From Syntrophomonas sp. UBA5432 (GTDB taxonomy: Bacteria > Bacillota > Syntrophomonadia > Syntrophomonadales > Syntrophomonadaceae), in contig DIRQ01000079.1 of the NCBI GenBank assembly GCA_002424365.1, forward strand, positions 1 to 16,343: a stretch of DNA of 16,343 nucleotides. The letters run 5' to 3'. A program made the translations under genes and the position numbers. The notes beneath the pieces were generated by a model. It searched no databases. It was not told the origin of the DNA and saw only the letters and a program-made list of their open reading frames with translations. Shown in pieces: positions 6,921 to 13,900 of this stretch; position 1 is the stretch's first letter; every line of letters starts with the position of its first letter.

Positions 6921-7462
6921 TCGAAAGAAACCTCCCGCTGTAGTAATTTAATATGATTATAGGGCCAATAGGTAAGGAAGGCTTTTCCCTTTAACCGGTC
7001 TCGAGTCAGCCAAGCATTCCAGTAATGGCTATCAAAGCTATGGTTGCGGTTATCACCCAGAACTAGCAAGCATCCTTCCGGTACCTCTACCGGGCCATAT
7101 TCATAATCAAGGGCTTCGGCAAGATAGGGTTCCTTAAGGGGGCGGTCATTTATGTAGACTTTACCGTTTTTCATCTGTACTACATCACCCGGTAGACCAA
7201 TAACTCGCTTAATATAGTCCTGATTAGTGTGCAGAGCTTCAGGGGGGTCAAAAACTACTATATCTCCCCGTTCCACATCTTTAAAACGATAAATAAATTT
7301 ATTAACCATAACCCGGTCTTTTTCTTGTATAGTGGGCAACATTGATCCGGTAGGAATAATTCTACCCTCAATAACAAAAGTTCGTAAAACCATGGCCAGT
7401 ATGAAAGCTATAACTACTATACTTATTATTTCTTTGATGAACTCTTTTATCTCCCTGCTCAT
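6917..7462 (-). CDS. lepB: Signal peptidase I
   Basis: A type I signal peptidase that removes signal peptides from exported proteins on the outer face of the cytoplasmic membrane. With the start used here it has 181 residues, the short Gram-positive form with one N-terminal membrane anchor (about residues 12-30). The catalytic serine is S40 in PTGSMLPT and the general-base lysine is K85 in DYIKRVIGLPGD. Box E reads GDNRNHSFDSHYW, with His where Arg is usual in DSR. The ATG at 7462 is preferred because GGAGG lies five to six bases before it. The in-frame ATG at 7474 itself contains that ribosome site and has none of its own, although it overlaps the previous gene's stop (TAATG). The gene overlaps surE by four bases. 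Confidence 0.95.
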   Translation of the reverse strand: MSREIKEFIKEIISIVVIAFILAMVLRTFVIEGRIIPTGSMLPTIQEKDRVMVNKFIYRFKDVERGDIVVFDPPEALHTNQDYIKRVIGLPGDVVQMKNGKVYINDRPLKEPYLAEALDYEYGPVEVPEGCLLVLGDNRNHSFDSHYWNAWLTRDRLKGKAFLTYWPYNHIKLLQREVSFE

Positions 7463-7473
7463 GAAACCCTCCA

Positions 7474-7653
7474 TTAAAATTCATAAATGTTTATTATCAT
7501 TTCATCCTTTTCTTTATCTTTACTAAGGCCAAACATAATCCTTTTTTCTTTCAGGCTTCTGTTTAAAAAATCAATTATATAAATTAGCTCCGGATTACTG
7601 GGAAAGCTTTTAAAAGCAATAAGTTCCAATTTGCCCTTATCATCGCACACCAT
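7474..7653 (-). CDS. YpmA-like DUF4264 small protein (59 aa)
   Basis: A 59-residue frame with ATG at 7653 preceded by AAAGGAG at proper distance. The middle reads YIIDFLNRSLKEKRIMFGL, which resembles the DUF4264/YpmA family of Firmicutes (pattern: I/V-DFLN-x-TLK-x-K-x-LIFGL, ending in an IYE segment). The function of that family is unknown to me. The stop codon overlaps an ATG of the lepB frame (TAATG). It is the first gene of the lepB-surE-EF-G-like cluster and lies just after a candidate promoter. The family call rests on remembered sequence pattern only. Confidence 0.75.
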   Translation of the reverse strand: MVCDDKGKLELIAFKSFPSNPELIYIIDFLNRSLKEKRIMFGLSKDKEKDEMIINIYEF

Positions 7654-7674
7654 CGTATCTCCTTTCCCTGTAAT

Positions 7675-7703
7675 ATTTTAGTTTAAGCTGTGTAACATTA
7701 CAA
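7675..7703 (-). promoter_or_regulatory. Candidate sigma-A promoter of the ypmA-like/lepB/surE cluster
   Basis: On the minus strand TTGTAA (plus positions 7698-7703) and TAAAAT (7675-7680) are separated by exactly 17 bases. They match TTGACA and TATAAT at 4 and 5 of 6 positions. Transcription would begin near 7668, leaving a 15-base leader that just includes the AAAGGAG site. There is no clear terminator after the DUF366 gene, so read-through from it is also possible. Confidence 0.42.
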
Positions 7704-7724
7704 GTTTTGGCGAGCTAATCTGTA

Positions 7725-8318
7725 CTATTTCGTAAGCATAGAACCCTGCGGGCTATGTCCGGCAATTATACCCCTTACCCGGCAACGAGCATCGTAAATC
7801 TGTTCTAGTTCAACCCGGTAACGCAACATCACATTTTCGGCAAAAGACTGAATATCATTTACACCTAATTCTGCTAAACCTGCAGCTTTTACCGGAGTGC
7901 CTGTAGTCTCAATGTTGATACCGGTATGTACTAAGGTTGACACATTGGAACTGGAAGCAACTGATACTGTTAGTTTACGGTTATTGGCATAGAGAGCTTC
8001 CACCCGGCGTACGACGGGAATACCAAGCTGTTCTAGCTCATCCTTAATACCTATCAGGAACATACGTTGCCGATAAAGTGCCAGGTTAAGGTCATTGTCA
8101 AAATGTTCAATAATAAAATTTAGCATCAGCGGTGAATATATATAGGCTTTATCCAATATATCAGTCTGGTCTAGCATAAAAGATCGGGGTACATTAGTCT
8201 CACCACAAAAAGCAATTACTGCATCTCCCAGGATATCAAAATTACGGTAAATCCAATGTGGCTCTAACTCCTTTCCGGAATAGTTAATGGATTTGTTAAT
8301 ATATAAAGTTTTTACCAT
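7725..8318 (-). CDS. DUF366 family protein
   Basis: A 197-residue cytoplasmic protein matching the DUF366 family found in archaea and anaerobic Firmicutes. Features I recognise include the early HWIYRNFDILGDAVIAF stretch, a central MLNFIIEHFDNDLN segment, and the late SVASSSNVSTLVHTGINIE and GTPVKAAGL segments. No catalytic role is established that I know of. The ATG at 8318 is chosen because AAAGGTGGG lies just upstream; an in-frame GTG at 8330 is part of that ribosome site. The gene is divergent from the CoA-transferase gene, sharing the 600-bp control region. A possible minus-strand promoter (TTTGCA at 8441-8446, TATATT at 8419-8424, 16-base gap) overlaps the first TTGCA palindrome. Confidence 0.85.
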   Translation of the reverse strand: MVKTLYINKSINYSGKELEPHWIYRNFDILGDAVIAFCGETNVPRSFMLDQTDILDKAYIYSPLMLNFIIEHFDNDLNLALYRQRMFLIGIKDELEQLGIPVVRRVEALYANNRKLTVSVASSSNVSTLVHTGINIETTGTPVKAAGLAELGVNDIQSFAENVMLRYRVELEQIYDARCRVRGIIAGHSPQGSMLTK

Positions 8319-8430
8319 ACTATTTCCCACCTTTCATTAGTATTAACCTTCTTCAAAATATCAGTAAGCCAATATAAATTTTACCATCAAATGAACAAAT
8401 TTAGAATTATTGTTCGGTAATATAATATAT

Positions 8431-8520
8431 TTTGCACGTTTGCAAATAATCCAAAGTAAAACTATAAAATATGAGGTTTACTCATTGCATTAATGCATGA
8501 GTTTATTGCACAAATGCAAT
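8431..8520. promoter_or_regulatory. Three phased 16-bp palindromes, probable activator (enhancer) sites
   Basis: Three copies of one palindromic pattern are present: TTTGCACGTTTGCAAA (8431-8446), ATTGCATTAATGCATG (8484-8499) and ATTGCACAAATGCAAT (8505-8520). The shared form is WTTGCA-N4-TGCAWN. Start-to-start spacings are 53 and 21 bp, close to five and two helical turns, so all three would face the same side of DNA. Their centres lie about 281, 228 and 207 bp upstream of the transcription start predicted from the sigma-54 element at 8694. A lone half-site TTTGCAAT follows at 8540. The third copy is followed by TTTTTT, but its 6-bp stem is AT-rich, and I read it as a protein site rather than a terminator. 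Confidence 0.6.
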
Positions 8521-8693
8521 TTTTTACTACCTATAATAGTTTGCAATACCTATTTGATTGGTTGTTCGACTTGTTATGAGATATATTTTCAAAAATAATA
8601 CATAATTCAGCCGATATCCAGTGATGTTTTTGGATCTTTCCCCTGCCAGAGTATAGAGTATATACTGCTTTTCTGGAATATTAACCAGATAGT
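8521..8693. other. AT-rich spacer between palindromes and sigma-54 element
   Basis: No ORF with a ribosome site is visible. It contains a short palindrome AGTATATACT (8657-8666). In sigma-54 systems such a spacer forms the loop between enhancer and promoter and may bind a DNA-bending protein; nothing here proves that. Confidence 0.3.
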
Positions 8694-8709
8694 TGGCATG
8701 TTCTTTGCA
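8694..8709 (+). promoter_or_regulatory. Candidate sigma-54 (-24/-12) promoter of the CoA-transferase gene
   Basis: TGGCATG-TTCT-TTGCA fits TGGCACR-N4-TTGCW with one mismatch (T for C at position 6). GG (8695-8696) and GC (8707-8708) are correctly 10 bases apart. Transcription should begin near 8720, giving a leader of about 196 bases that contains a 28-codon ORF. The element is almost identical to that before the alcohol dehydrogenase (458-473), and a sigma-54 activator is encoded at 10360-12462. Confidence 0.7.
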
Positions 8710-8782
8710 ACTAAATACTTGTAGACAATCAAAGAATTATTATAACTACCATAAGTTTACCAGTTAGGGGGTGATATACAAA

Positions 8783-8869
8783 ATGTTGGGGGATGGGGTG
8801 CTCATTTTAAGAAAAAGGATAATAGATATAGAAGAGAGAGAACCGATATATGCCATATCCCCATATTAA
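8783..8869 (+). CDS. Possible 28-residue leader peptide upstream of the CoA-transferase
   Basis: ATG at 8783 is preceded by AGGGGGTG at a distance of about nine bases. It opens a 28-codon frame (begins MLGDGVLILRKR, ends YAISPY) that stops at 8867-8869, 46 bases before the CoA-transferase ATG. It lies wholly inside the predicted sigma-54 leader. It could be a small protein, a leader peptide affecting downstream expression, or chance. I do not recognise it. Confidence 0.38.
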   Translation: MLGDGVLILRKRIIDIEEREPIYAISPY

Positions 8870-8915
8870 GATCGTTTAGTACTATTGTATATTTTGTAAT
8901 TTAAGGGGGTAAATT

Positions 8916-10283
8916 ATGGCTATTATTTTATCGTCAAACCTGCTGATTGACCAGTATCAGTCTAAATTAGTTACAGCAGATGAGGCCGTAAAAATAGTAA
9001 AGTCAGGAGACTGGGTCCAGTATGGTGAATTTGTAATGCAACCTAAGGAGCTTGATGTGGCTTTAGCCCGTAGGGTTGGTGAACTGGAAGATGTTAAAAT
9101 TCGCTGCGTAACTGTTACAATGATTCCAGAAGTTGTTAAGGCCGACCCAGAACGAAAACACTTCCGTTTCAATGATTGGCACTTTTCCGGATTTTCCCGG
9201 GCTATGCAAGCTCAGAACTTATGCAATTACATCCCGGTTACTTACCATGAAGCCAAAAAACTGATTGAGGAATTTGTAGAAATTGATGTTGCTTTTATAC
9301 TGGTTGCTCCCATGAATAGTAATGGATATTTTAATTTGGGAACATCTAACTCCATCACTTCCTATGTTATTGAGAAGGCTAAGAAAGTTGTAGTAGAAGT
9401 AAATACATCAGTTCCGGTTTGTCTAGGTGGTAATGCCGAGTCTGTTCATATTTCCGATGTAGATTATGTAGTTGAGAGTGTCCAAAATCAGAAATTACTT
9501 AATCTGCCGGAAACAACAATTATCGATACTGACCGCGAGATTGCCAGCGTAGTAATGGGAATGATGGAAGACGGCTGTTGCTTGCAACTGGGGATAGGGG
9601 CTATGCCCAACGTGGTAGGCTCAATGATTGCGGAATCAGACTTAAAGAACCTGGGTGTGCATACAGAAATGTTGGTCGACTCTTTTGTAGATATGCATGA
9701 ATCTGGAAGGGTCAATGGTAAAATGAAGACTATAGATAAGGGTAAGATGGCTTATACTTTTGCTATGGGTACCGACAAATTATATGATTTCCTGGATAAC
9801 AACCCGGTTTGTGCCAGTTATCCGGTACATTACACCAATGATCCTTTCATTATTGCGCAGAACGATAAGGTGTTTGCCATCAATAACGCTATCGAAGTAG
9901 ATCTTTTCAGTCAGGTAGCATCTGAGGCAGTTGGCTCCCGCCAAATATCGGGAACCGGTGGTCAGTTAGACTTTATGTTTGCGGCTTTCCGTTCCAAAGG
10001 GGGCAAAGGCCTTATTTGCCTGAGCTCAACTAAAACATTGAAAGATGGTACGGTAGCATCTCGTATTCGCCCAACCCTGTCGCCGGGAACTATAGTAACT
10101 ATACCACGTACAATAAATTATTATGTAGTAACCGAATACGGGGTAGCCTTAATGAAGGGTAGAACAACCTGGCAGCGAGCAGAAGAGTTAATCAACGTTG
10201 CCCATCCCGATTTTAGAGATGAATTGATAAAGGAAGCTGAAAAAATGAAAATCTGGGTTAGGACTAATAAACTAGAGGCTTAA
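8916..10283 (+). CDS. Acyl-CoA:acetate CoA-transferase (4-hydroxybutyrate/butyrate CoA-transferase family)
   Basis: A 455-residue enzyme of the acetyl-CoA hydrolase/transferase family, close to 4-hydroxybutyrate CoA-transferase and butyryl-CoA:acetate CoA-transferase in length and motifs. It moves CoA between acetyl-CoA and a short carboxylic acid by a glutamyl-CoA intermediate. The likely catalytic Glu is E251 in LGVHTEMLVD, and the glycine loop GTGGQLDF (346-353) is typical of the C-terminal half. In a butyrate oxidiser it would activate butyrate at the cost of acetyl-CoA; in a butyrate producer it would release butyrate. Substrate cannot be fixed from sequence. The ATG at 8916 follows AGGGGG. 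The gene is a single-gene unit with a sigma-54-like promoter, upstream palindromes and its own terminator, and it is convergent with a sigma-54 activator gene. Confidence 0.93.
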   Translation: MAIILSSNLLIDQYQSKLVTADEAVKIVKSGDWVQYGEFVMQPKELDVALARRVGELEDVKIRCVTVTMIPEVVKADPERKHFRFNDWHFSGFSRAMQAQNLCNYIPVTYHEAKKLIEEFVEIDVAFILVAPMNSNGYFNLGTSNSITSYVIEKAKKVVVEVNTSVPVCLGGNAESVHISDVDYVVESVQNQKLLNLPETTIIDTDREIASVVMGMMEDGCCLQLGIGAMPNVVGSMIAESDLKNLGVHTEMLVDSFVDMHESGRVNGKMKTIDKGKMAYTFAMGTDKLYDFLDNNPVCASYPVHYTNDPFIIAQNDKVFAINNAIEVDLFSQVASEAVGSRQISGTGGQLDFMFAAFRSKGGKGLICLSSTKTLKDGTVASRIRPTLSPGTIVTIPRTINYYVVTEYGVALMKGRTTWQRAEELINVAHPDFRDELIKEAEKMKIWVRTNKLEA

Positions 10284-10320
10284 TGCCTAATATTTAGTTA
10301 ATTTGACTTTGGCTTTATGG

Positions 10321-10351
10321 CAGGTGTCTGATTATTTCAGCACCTGTTTTT
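10321..10351 (+). terminator. Rho-independent terminator of the CoA-transferase gene
   Basis: CAGGTG (10321-10326) pairs with CACCTG (10341-10346), and inside it CTGA (10328-10331) pairs with TCAG (10337-10340), with one unpaired T and the loop TTATT. TTTTT follows. On the minus strand no T run follows, so it appears to work mainly for the plus-strand gene. Confidence 0.88.
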
Positions 10352-10359
10352 CTTTATTC

Positions 10360-12462
10360 TTATTCGTTTTTTTTATATTTAATATTGTAACGGCTGGCTT
10401 TACGAGAAACGGTAGAAGCATCCACTTCTAATAAGCGGGCTGCCTTGTAACAGGAACTGGTTACGGCAAAGGTCTTCTCTAGTAGCTGACGTTCAAGGCT
10501 TTCTACTGCCTGTTTTAAAGGTATAATGCTGTTAACACTCACCGGTTGGAGCTCGTTTCCAATTTCATCAGATGATGTTTGTAAAAAATAGGCTGGTAAG
10601 TTTTGAATATCGATAAGTTCCGTACTGGTAGTAACCACCAGTCTTTCAATCATGTTTTCCAGCTGCCTGATATTGCCTGGCCAGGAATAAGTCATTAAGA
10701 GTTCTATTGCTCCTGGGCTTATAGTCTTTTTGAGATTATAGCGCTGATTAAATTTTTCCAGGAAATGTCTTACTAGAAGTGGGATATCTTCTCTTCGTTC
10801 TCTTAGAGCGGGAACATAAATAGGTACTACATTAAGGCGGTAATAGAGGTCTTCTCTGAATTCACCTTTTGCAACCATTTCCTCCAAAATACGATTAGTT
10901 ACGGCTATAATCCTAACATCAATGGCGATTGTCCTAGTTCCACCTACGCGAAATATTTCTTTTTGTTGCAATACTCGTAGCAATTTAACTTGTAGATGTA
11001 ACGGAATATCTCCAATTTCGTCGAGCAACAGGGTCCCTTCATTAGCGACTTCAAAAAGGCCAGGCTTTCCTTCCCTTCTGGCTCCGGTAAAAGCTCCTGG
11101 TTCATATCCAAAGAGTTCAGACTCCAGTAAGTTCTCCGGTATTGCTGCACAATTAAGTTTCACAAAAGGGCCTTTACTGCGAATACTATTACGTTGAATA
11201 ATATCTCCGATAAGTTCCTTACCTACACCTGATTCCCCGGAAATTAATACCGTGGAATCAACTTCAGCAATCTTCATGGCCTGATAAATAACCTTTTCCA
11301 TTTCCTTGTTTTTAAAGATTAGATCCTCCGATAACCTAATTTTCATTTCATTCATCTGAAATTCAAAATGCTTTTTTAAACCTTCCAGTTGCTCAACTTT
11401 CTGTTTCAACATATTAAGTTCACTGATATCACGTACACTGGTAACCACCCGAAATATATTGCCATTTTCATCGAAAACCGGTGTAGCACTAACTAAAAGT
11501 GTAGTACCAGTAACTGTTACCAGGGTAGTAGTATACGGTTTTTTTGTTTCCAGAACGACCAAACTGGCTGAACGGGAAAGTACCCCGGTTTCAACCAGTT
11601 CGCTCATACTCTTATGAAGAAGCTCTTCTTCGCCTAAACCTGTCATCCTCTTGATGGCTTTATTAATCCTTAATGTTATAGCCTGGCCGTCCGTTATGTA
11701 GAGCCCATCAAAGGAGGAATCAATTATAGCGTCCATTTCCTGATTAAGTTTTTTAACATATTCCAGTTCCCTGGAAACATTTTCCAATTCTGATACATCA
11801 TACAATACTGCTACTGCACCTATAATTTCATCGTTCTTAACAATTGGTGCGCGGTTGGTAATAAATGATTTAGTACCAATACTTAACTTGATACCATATT
11901 CTGAGCGACCGGTTTCAACAATATTTAACAACTGGCTTTCAGGAATGATATCGTTTATAAACCTGCCTATTATGTCAGTTTGCGGAAGATCGGTTAACTT
12001 CTCAGCAGCCCGATTCCAAATGGTTATAATACCTTTACGATCAATGGCTATGATGGGATTATAGGCTGAATTAATTACTATTTCCAATTGCCCCGACATT
12101 TCTGCAATAATATCGGTTAAAGCAATCATTATATCAGACTTAGTGATTATTCCCACCAACTCACCCTTATCAACCACCGGGTATCGGCCGGTAAAGATGA
12201 TATCTACATCCTCAATAGGCTGATGTGGAGAAAGAGTTTTTACCATAAGGCTCATATAATTTTTTATCGGCCGATCCAGAGGTACTTTTTGGCTCATGGC
12301 TCGGATAAGGTGGGTCTTGGTAAGTAGTCCTATCAATTTACCGTCTTCAACTACGGGAGCACCATCAATTTTTTTCTCTAAAAATAAATCAGCTACTTCT
12401 CCCAATGTGTCTTCCGGTTTCAATACACTAACATCAGTACTCATAAAATTCTCTACTATCAA
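10360..12462 (-). CDS. Sigma-54 dependent transcriptional activator with CBS and PAS domains
   Basis: A 700-residue bacterial enhancer-binding protein. Two CBS domains fill residues 1-115, two PAS domains lie near 122-225 and 240-347, a short coiled segment follows (350-375), and the AAA+ domain spans about 380-610. The AAA+ part has Walker A GESGVGKE (409-416), the sigma-54 contact loop GAFTGA (456-461), Walker B LLLDEIGD (478-485), REDLYYRL (536-543) and WPGNIRQLEN (594-603), so it should be an active ATPase remodelling sigma-54 polymerase. The end (669-692, CYKAARLLEVDASTVSRKAS) is a Fis/TyrR-type helix-turn-helix. CBS pairs commonly bind adenylates and PAS domains small ligands or redox cofactors, so it may sense energy or redox state. 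There is no phospho-receiver domain. The start is TTG at 12462 with AGGGGGG five bases before it; an 11-codon upstream frame (ATG ATT TGT...) ends overlapping this TTG. It is convergent with the CoA-transferase gene, its probable target. Confidence 0.95.
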   Translation of the reverse strand: MIVENFMSTDVSVLKPEDTLGEVADLFLEKKIDGAPVVEDGKLIGLLTKTHLIRAMSQKVPLDRPIKNYMSLMVKTLSPHQPIEDVDIIFTGRYPVVDKGELVGIITKSDIMIALTDIIAEMSGQLEIVINSAYNPIIAIDRKGIITIWNRAAEKLTDLPQTDIIGRFINDIIPESQLLNIVETGRSEYGIKLSIGTKSFITNRAPIVKNDEIIGAVAVLYDVSELENVSRELEYVKKLNQEMDAIIDSSFDGLYITDGQAITLRINKAIKRMTGLGEEELLHKSMSELVETGVLSRSASLVVLETKKPYTTTLVTVTGTTLLVSATPVFDENGNIFRVVTSVRDISELNMLKQKVEQLEGLKKHFEFQMNEMKIRLSEDLIFKNKEMEKVIYQAMKIAEVDSTVLISGESGVGKELIGDIIQRNSIRSKGPFVKLNCAAIPENLLESELFGYEPGAFTGARREGKPGLFEVANEGTLLLDEIGDIPLHLQVKLLRVLQQKEIFRVGGTRTIAIDVRIIAVTNRILEEMVAKGEFREDLYYRLNVVPIYVPALRERREDIPLLVRHFLEKFNQRYNLKKTISPGAIELLMTYSWPGNIRQLENMIERLVVTTSTELIDIQNLPAYFLQTSSDEIGNELQPVSVNSIIPLKQAVESLERQLLEKTFAVTSSCYKAARLLEVDASTVSRKASRYNIKYKKNE

Positions 12463-12779
12463 ATTATCCCCCCTTTTACTATGTTACAAATCATCTCCTT
12501 AACGTTGTCCTAGTATCGAAGTATAATTTATATCAGTTGCCTGTTATTGTTCTTGCTATTTTATTCCTACTAATACACCTTATGCTATCTCTTGTATCAG
12601 TATAATGCATATTACATTTTGGAAACACCGCCGGCCACAGATGTTGGTCGTAAAATTATCGCCTTAAAGAAAACTTTATTAGTATGCTTGTTTTAATATT
12701 CACCCATGACCTATGTATAGTTTTTTTAAAAATAAAGGATTTTCGGGAATCTATGAGAAATAAGTTATAGGGTGATTTG
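12463..12779. other. Divergent intergenic region between activator and DUF2225 gene
   Basis: These 317 bases hold the ribosome sites of both divergent genes and AT-rich stretches that could hold promoters, but I see no convincing -35/-10 pair. A palindromic TAAT-GCAT-ATTA occurs near 12603-12614. No copy of the TTGCA-N4-TGCAA palindrome and no -24/-12 element is found, so autoregulation by the activator through the same site is not supported. I see no small gene or RNA, apart from an 11-codon frame ending at the activator start. Confidence 0.35.
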
Positions 12780-13817
12780 ATGACTGCTAATAATCCATAT
12801 TTTGAAAAAAAGTTTAACTGCCCGGTATGTAAAACTGATTTTAGTTCCCGGGCTATACGTAGTTCAAGAGTTTACGTTGAACGCAAGGAAGCTGACCTCC
12901 ATGTTATTTACCGGGGAGTAAGTCCCCTACATTATTCCATTATAGTTTGTCCTGCCTGCTATTACGCTGCTTCTACTAATAGCTTCGCCCAGGAAATAAA
13001 CCCGATAATTTTAGAAAAGTTGGTTCAGGCCTTATATCAACTAAGACCAAAACCAGCCATTGAATATACCCAGGAAAGGGATCTGGAGAAAGCTCTGAGT
13101 TCGTTTAAGCTGGCTATTCGCTCGGCACAGTTAAAACAGGTACGAGCTGGTGAATTGGCAGGGTTGTTTATGGGAGCTGCTTGGGTAACGAGAGAAGTCA
13201 ACGATGAGGAACTGGAAGCAGTGTATCTAAAGGAAGCTTTAGCCCATTACCTGGAAGCTTATAATAAGGATTTTCAATCTATTGGTAACATGAGTGATAT
13301 TCAGGCAACTTATCTAATTGGCGAGTTATACCGTCGTACTGGCGACTGCAAGGAAGCAGTTAACTGGTTTAATCGGGTAATAGTACATAAGCATATTAAG
13401 CAATACCCACATATAGAAAAACTTACCCGGGAGCAGTGGGCCCTAGCTCGGGAACAAGCCCAATTAGAGCCTGATTCCGAGGGAACTGTTTCTGATATTG
13501 ATGTTAGCCAACGAAAGGACAAGCCGGAAAAGGATGCTAAAACAGCCACGGCTAGTAATATTGGCAAAGTTAAGATTCCACCGCGGCGGCCTAGTATGCA
13601 AATGCCGGCCCATCTATATGCAGATCAGATTGACTGGCTTACCCGTATTGTTAATAACGGCTATAACAGTACCAAAAACCTCGTTAGTAAAGAACAGGTT
13701 TTACGCGCTCTACTGGATGCAGTTATTAAAAACCTGGATAATAATTTACCCCAGCAATTCAGCAGCGAAGAAGAATTGAAAGACCTTTTTGGTGAGTTAC
13801 TAACTGGTGATAGATAA
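12780..13817 (+). CDS. DUF2225 protein with zinc ribbon and TPR-like region, extended C-terminus
   Basis: A 345-residue protein. Residues 14-17 (CPVC) and 57-60 (CPAC) form two CxxC knuckles suited to a zinc ribbon. Residues about 85-225 are alpha-helical and TPR-like (for example YLIGELYRRTGDCKEAVNWFNRVIV). This layout matches the DUF2225 family of Firmicutes, usually about 230 residues and of unknown function. A charged, probably disordered linker (about 228-262) leads to an extra C-terminal part (PAHLYADQIDWLTRIV...VSKEQVLRALLDAVI). The ATG at 12780 is preferred over the TTG just before it because GGGTGA sits too close to that TTG. The gene is convergent with addA, with a shared inverted repeat between them. 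Confidence 0.85.
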   Translation: MTANNPYFEKKFNCPVCKTDFSSRAIRSSRVYVERKEADLHVIYRGVSPLHYSIIVCPACYYAASTNSFAQEINPIILEKLVQALYQLRPKPAIEYTQERDLEKALSSFKLAIRSAQLKQVRAGELAGLFMGAAWVTREVNDEELEAVYLKEALAHYLEAYNKDFQSIGNMSDIQATYLIGELYRRTGDCKEAVNWFNRVIVHKHIKQYPHIEKLTREQWALAREQAQLEPDSEGTVSDIDVSQRKDKPEKDAKTATASNIGKVKIPPRRPSMQMPAHLYADQIDWLTRIVNNGYNSTKNLVSKEQVLRALLDAVIKNLDNNLPQQFSSEEELKDLFGELLTGDR

Positions 13818-13818
13818 A

Positions 13819-13900
13819 TAGACACTGAAGGACACTGACATCCTGATTTACACTGATTTTTAATTATTATTTTTTCAATTTCAGTGTTCTTCTGTGTCTA
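13819..13900. terminator. 20-bp inverted repeat between DUF2225 gene and addA, probable bidirectional terminator
   Basis: The left arm (13819-13838, TAGACACTGAAGGACACTGA) and right arm (13881-13900) are inverted copies matching at 18 of 20 positions. The spacer is 42 bases and AT-rich, with T and A runs. The right arm encodes the last residues and stop of addA (LDTEEH). The unit GACACTGA is repeated at 13821 and 13831, with a related ACACTGA at 13851. It could fold in transcripts from either side. It resembles the GACAC-rich intergenic repeats seen in many Clostridia genomes, from memory only. Confidence 0.6.

Noticed and set aside
7463..7474. Signal peptidase starting at the ATG at 7474.
   Set aside because: The GGAGG needed for initiation lies between this ATG and the one at 7462, so the downstream start is better supported; the first cannot be fully excluded because of the TAATG overlap.
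8505..8526. ATTGCA/TGCAAT hairpin followed by TTTTTT as a terminator.
   Set aside because: The stem is only 6 bp and AT-rich, no gene ends before it on the plus strand, and the same palindrome recurs twice nearby without T runs.
8431..8547. CRISPR-like or iteron repeat array.
   Set aside because: Only three 16-bp palindromic copies with unequal spacing, no cas genes and no replication gene; a regulatory site array explains it better.
9176..9195. TTGGCAC inside the CoA-transferase gene as a further sigma-54 promoter.
   Set aside because: The matching GC at the correct 10-base distance is absent and it is within coding sequence.
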